The translations under genes and the position numbers were made by a program. A stretch of 64,000 nt of DNA from Thermoactinospora rubra (lineage in GTDB: Bacteria; Actinomycetota; Actinomycetes; Streptosporangiales; Streptosporangiaceae), in contig NZ_KZ084325.1 in the NCBI RefSeq assembly GCF_002093975.1, positions 62,001-126,000 of the forward strand, in the 5' to 3' direction. Each line of letters begins with the position of its first letter. The first letter of the stretch is position 1. Shown here piece after piece: positions 61,098 through 64,000 of the stretch. A model generated the notes under the pieces. It did not search any database and had not been told where the DNA came from. It saw only the letters and a program-made list of their open reading frames with translations.

Positions 61098-62654
61098 ATG
61101 GATCGTGGGGGGCTGGAGAAGCTGCTGGAGGAGCTCGGGCCGGACAGCAGGCGGCTGCGGCACGCCCTCATGCTGCTGTGCGAGGGCCGCTGGTGGAGCC
61201 TGGCCGACCTGGTCAGGCACGCCGCCACCTCCCGGCGGGCCCTGGAGGCGCTGCTGCGCGAGGTGGAGCTGGAACGGTGGGGCGACCGCTTCCGCGTCCC
61301 GCCCGCCTGCGCGCCCGGCTACCGGGACCTGCTCCCGCTCACCCCACCGCCCGCCGACCCCGTCGAGCACCTGCTCCCCCGCCACGGCGAGGTCCTGGCG
61401 CGGCTGGAGGAGCTCGTGGCGAAGGCGCCGCGCGCCCGCAGGCAGCTCGACCACGTGGCGGCCACGCCGGAGACCGTGCTGCGGCGGGCGCTGCTGCTGG
61501 GGGCGCGGTTCTGGCTGCCGGGGAGCCGGCTGCTGTGCGTGGGCGACCACGACCTGACCTCGCTGGCGGTCAAGCTCGTCCATCCCGAGGTCGACGTCAC
61601 CGTGGTCGACGTCGACGACCGGATCCTGGCCTACCTGGACGAGCAGGACCTCGGCGTGCGGACGCGGTGGGCGGACCTGCGGCTGGGGCTGCCGCCGTCG
61701 GCGCGCGGGCACGACCTGGCCTTCACCGACCCGCCGTACACGCCGGAGGGCGTCGGGCTGTTCGTGGCCAGGGCCGTGGAGGGGATCGCCGACGAGGGGC
61801 GGGTGCTGCTGGCGTACGGCGCGAGCGAGCGCACCCCCATGCTGGCGCTGAAGGTGCAAAGCAGCCTGTCGGACCTCAACCTCGCTTATGAGGCGATCTA
61901 TCCCGACTTCAACCGCTATTTCGGGGCGGAGGCCATCGGGTCGGCCGCCGACCTCTACGTCCTGCGCCCCACCTCCAAGACCCGCCCGGCCGTGGCGGCC
62001 CGCGTCGAGACGTACGGCACGGCCATCTACACCCACGGGCCGCAGTCGGTCGAGGCGGCGGCCACGGGGCCTGTCGCGGTGCCCGCGGAGTTCGGCGAGG
62101 CGGCCTGGGACGTGCTGGTGGGCGAGTGGCCCAGGCAGCTCGGCGCGCCCCGCGTCAAGCCGGCCACCTGGCTGGCCAGGCCGTACCAGGGCAGGCAGGA
62201 GCGCGTGGCCGTCGCCCTGCCGCCGGGGATGGAGGCGGCCCTCCCGCGGGTGCTGCTGGCCGCGGGCGCGGAGCACGTGCGGGTGTGGCTGGCCGAGCCG
62301 CCGCGGGAGCTGGAGCGGCTGCGGCGGGCGCTGTCGCCGGTCTTCCGGCTGGAGGCCAGGGGGTCCGTCGTGGACGCGTTCCGCAAGCCGGGGCCCGCGT
62401 CCGATCCGGCGGAGGAGGTCGCGCGCCGCATCCTGGCCCGCGGGCACGGGAAGATGGCCAACGCCTGGCGGGAGGGGATCATCGCGGCGTCCGGGGAGCG
62501 GCGGCTCACCAAGAACGAGGCGCGCGCCGTCCTGCGCGAGGTGGCGCCGTGGGTGGCGGACCTGACACCGGTGGAGGCGCCGCTGCACCGGCTGGAGGAG
62601 CTGCCCGCGGCCGTGCGGGCGTCCCTGCGGACCGGCCGCGCGGGGCCGGGCTAG
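61098..62654 (+). CDS. BpsA-like branched polyamine synthase (bis-aminopropyl spermidine synthase family)
   Basis: Protein of 518 residues of the BpsA family, known in thermophilic archaea and bacteria for making branched polyamines with two aminopropyl groups. [13 protein letters not shown] (compare GDDDLxS), [14 protein letters not shown] and [10 protein letters not shown] are its active-site motifs, and an N-terminal winged helix (residues 1-75) precedes them. The N- and C-terminal extensions are long for the family. TAGGGT at 61086-61091 with six bases before the ATG suggests a leaderless message. It is divergent from gltB, and its 3' end overlaps the next gene by 4 bp (CTAG). Confidence 0.8.
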   Translation: MDRGGLEKLLEELGPDSRRLRHALMLLCEGRWWSLADLVRHAATSRRALEALLREVELERWGDRFRVPPACAPGYRDLLPLTPPPADPVEHLLPRHGEVLARLEELVAKAPRARRQLDHVAATPETVLRRALLLGARFWLPGSRLLCVGDHDLTSLAVKLVHPEVDVTVVDVDDRILAYLDEQDLGVRTRWADLRLGLPPSARGHDLAFTDPPYTPEGVGLFVARAVEGIADEGRVLLAYGASERTPMLALKVQSSLSDLNLAYEAIYPDFNRYFGAEAIGSAADLYVLRPTSKTRPAVAARVETYGTAIYTHGPQSVEAAATGPVAVPAEFGEAAWDVLVGEWPRQLGAPRVKPATWLARPYQGRQERVAVALPPGMEAALPRVLLAAGAEHVRVWLAEPPRELERLRRALSPVFRLEARGSVVDAFRKPGPASDPAEEVARRILARGHGKMANAWREGIIAASGERRLTKNEARAVLREVAPWVADLTPVEAPLHRLEELPAAVRASLRTGRAGPG

Positions 62655-63238
62655 AGAGCGGCGACCACGCGGGCCTGGATGGCCTTGGCGGCCAGCCCGT
62701 CGAGGTGGACGTGCGGGTCGGACAGGTCGGGCGAGCCGGAGACCGGGCCGATCCAGCTGACGGTGACGTAGTGGCCCAGCGCGCGGACCTGGGCGCGGCT
62801 GCGGGCGGCGTCGAACGGCGCCGCCTGGCGGACGAAGCCGTCCCGGCCCAGCGCCGCCACCAGCGCGTCGGCGGCGCGGCCGTCGGGCATGTTGAACACC
62901 ACGAACTGCCCGGCCACCGGGCCGCCGCCGTAGACGGCGCGCAGCGCCTGCGTGCAGCCCGGGGCGCTCACGCCGTCGAGCACCTCGGCGCAGTCGGCGA
63001 ACTCGGCGGTCTCCCCTCTGACCAGCGAGCCGACCCGGGCCTGGCCGAAGACCTCGGCCACGGTCAGCGGCCGGGGATCGGCGGCACGGGTGTCGATCGG
63101 GGAGTACATCGCCGAGGTGGGCTCCCCGGCGAAGGCGGCGGGACGGGGCGGGCCGGACCGGCCGAACGCCAGCCAGGCGACACCGGCCGCCACTGCGACC
63201 GCGGCGAGCAGCAGGGCGACGACCAGGCGGCGGGACAT
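62651..63238 (-). CDS. Membrane-anchored secreted protein, unknown function
   Basis: Protein of 195 residues with an N-terminal membrane anchor (LVVALLLAAVAVAAGVAWLA) and a globular exported part. The exported part has motifs shared with its upstream neighbour: PLTVAEVFG, the CAEVLDG/CTQALRAVY cysteine pair and GHYVTVSWIG. The two are tandem paralogues. Its ATG overlaps the neighbour's stop by one base (TGATG). No named family is recognised; the domain may bind a ligand at the cell surface. Confidence 0.65.
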   Translation of the reverse strand: MSRRLVVALLLAAVAVAAGVAWLAFGRSGPPRPAAFAGEPTSAMYSPIDTRAADPRPLTVAEVFGQARVGSLVRGETAEFADCAEVLDGVSAPGCTQALRAVYGGGPVAGQFVVFNMPDGRAADALVAALGRDGFVRQAAPFDAARSRAQVRALGHYVTVSWIGPVSGSPDLSDPHVHLDGLAAKAIQARVVAAL

Positions 63239-64000
63239 CAGCCCGTCGGCCCCGCGACGGCCACGACCCGGCGGTAGAGGGGCTTCTCCAGCGTGCGCAG
63301 GGCCAGCGCGAGCGAGACGAAGTCGTCCTTGGGCCCGGGCTCGGCCCCGTCGGCCCTGGCCACCCACACCAGGCCGACGTAGTGGCCCATGGCGTACGCG
63401 CTGGCCTGGGTGTAGCCGCGCTGGGGCATGGCCGCCTCCCCGGCGGGCAGCGGCCGCACCCAGCCGTCCCGGTACAGCGTCTTCAGCGCGGTCACCAGCC
63501 CGTCGGCGGCGCGGACGTCGCGCAGGTTGAGCAGGGTGTACTGGGCCACGTAGCGGCGGCTGGCGCTGACGTACAGGCCGCGGGCGACCTGGGTGCAGCC
63601 CGCCTTGGCCACCTCCTCGACCAGGTGCCGGCCCCACAGCGCGGCCGCGCAGTCGGCCTCCACGGCCTTGCCGGCCAGCTTGAGCGTCACCTTCTTGTCG
63701 ACCGTCAGCGTCTTGGCGCCGAACAGCTCCCCAGCGGTGAGCGGCCGGGAGTCCTTGCCGCGCTCGGCGATGGGCGCGAACTCCTTGGGCGAGGTCCAGC
63801 CCTGGAAGTCCGAGGGCCAGTCCTGGGACGGCGCGGCCTGCGCGGACAGGGTGGCGGGCTCGGGCCGGGCGCCGCCCAGCGAGGCGATCAGCGCCACGCC
63901 GGTCGCGGCGGCGGCCAGCACGCCGACGACCGAGGCGATGATCACCAGCAGGCGCTGCTGCTCGGGCCGCAGGCCCCAGTCGGTGAGCAGGGGGAACTGC
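63238..64000 (-). CDS. Membrane-anchored secreted protein, 5' end missing
   Basis: Paralogue of the preceding gene, open to the window edge; the frame runs upstream into LLTDWGLRPEQQRLL before the membrane helix (VIIASVVGVLAAAATGVALI). The exported part has PLTAGELFG, the cysteines CAAALWG and CTQVARGLY, and GHYVGLVWVA in the same order. The cytoplasmic part ahead of the helix is probably short, but its length is unknown. It is coupled to the downstream paralogue. Confidence 0.6.
   Translation of the reverse strand, partial: QFPLLTDWGLRPEQQRLLVIIASVVGVLAAAATGVALIASLGGARPEPATLSAQAAPSQDWPSDFQGWTSPKEFAPIAERGKDSRPLTAGELFGAKTLTVDKKVTLKLAGKAVEADCAAALWGRHLVEEVAKAGCTQVARGLYVSASRRYVAQYTLLNLRDVRAADGLVTALKTLYRDGWVRPLPAGEAAMPQRGYTQASAYAMGHYVGLVWVARADGAEPGPKDDFVSLALALRTLEKPLYRRVVAVAGPTG

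Overview
The window is about 64 kb of very GC-rich, gene-dense chromosome from a Gram-positive actinomycete. GTG and TTG starts are frequent, stop and start codons often overlap by 4 bp, long spurious reverse-frame ORFs abound, and several genes look leaderless. The housekeeping set (uvrB, coaE, rpsA, polA, pdtaR-like, pyk, gltD/gltB) occurs in the order known from Streptomyces and relatives. Gene content (SPFH/Spo0M proteins, lipoproteins, TIR-NACHT-WD40 protein) suggests Streptosporangiales or a close relative; that placement is inference. No rRNA, CRISPR array, insertion sequence or prophage was seen.

Region 1 (1-9.7 kb) is mixed metabolism: a 5'-truncated nitronate monooxygenase with a HutC-type GntR regulator, a frameshifted membrane-protein gene, a FAD/aminomethyltransferase dehydrogenase behind a GGTCTAGACC operator-like palindrome, a DUF4126 protein, a Uma2-like nuclease, a zinc-ribbon protein, a RIO-type kinase and two VOC proteins. 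Region 2 (9.7-18.6 kb) holds uvrB, an ABC exporter operon ending in a small XRE regulator, a divergent SPFH-SPFH-Spo0M operon, and coaE.

Region 3 (18.6-29.9 kb) is the accessory part. It carries a three-gene cassette (two-TM protein, cupin-like protein, inositol-monophosphatase family), an ArsB/SLC13-type permease and a 1,852-residue protein with TIR, degenerate calcineurin-like, NACHT, pentapeptide and about 15 WD40 units. Three of these genes contain a rare TTA leucine codon. A GNAT and a two-gene operon with a secreted, membrane-anchored protein follow; the ribosome-binding site of the secreted protein lies in a long perfect inverted repeat.

Region 4 (30-45.8 kb) has rpsA, a secreted polysaccharide deacetylase, polA, a hotdog thioesterase, then a branched-chain amino-acid ABC transporter (livH-livM-livG-livF) with a long, apparently structured leader. 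The operon lacks its own binding protein, but two closely related LivK-type lipoproteins lie just downstream on the other strand, interleaved with two unrelated lipoproteins; a PdtaR-like ANTAR regulator follows.

Region 5 (45.8-64 kb) has a tRNA with a CAA anticodon but a short variable loop, next to an HTH/LAGLIDADG-type homing-endonuclease-like gene; an ABC exporter with a divergent MarR/GbsR-like regulator; dapD, pyk, a DUF2784 protein and a subtilisin-like lipoprotein; gltB and gltD joined by a 21-codon ORF; a BpsA-like aminopropyltransferase; and two related membrane-anchored secreted proteins, the last cut by the window edge.
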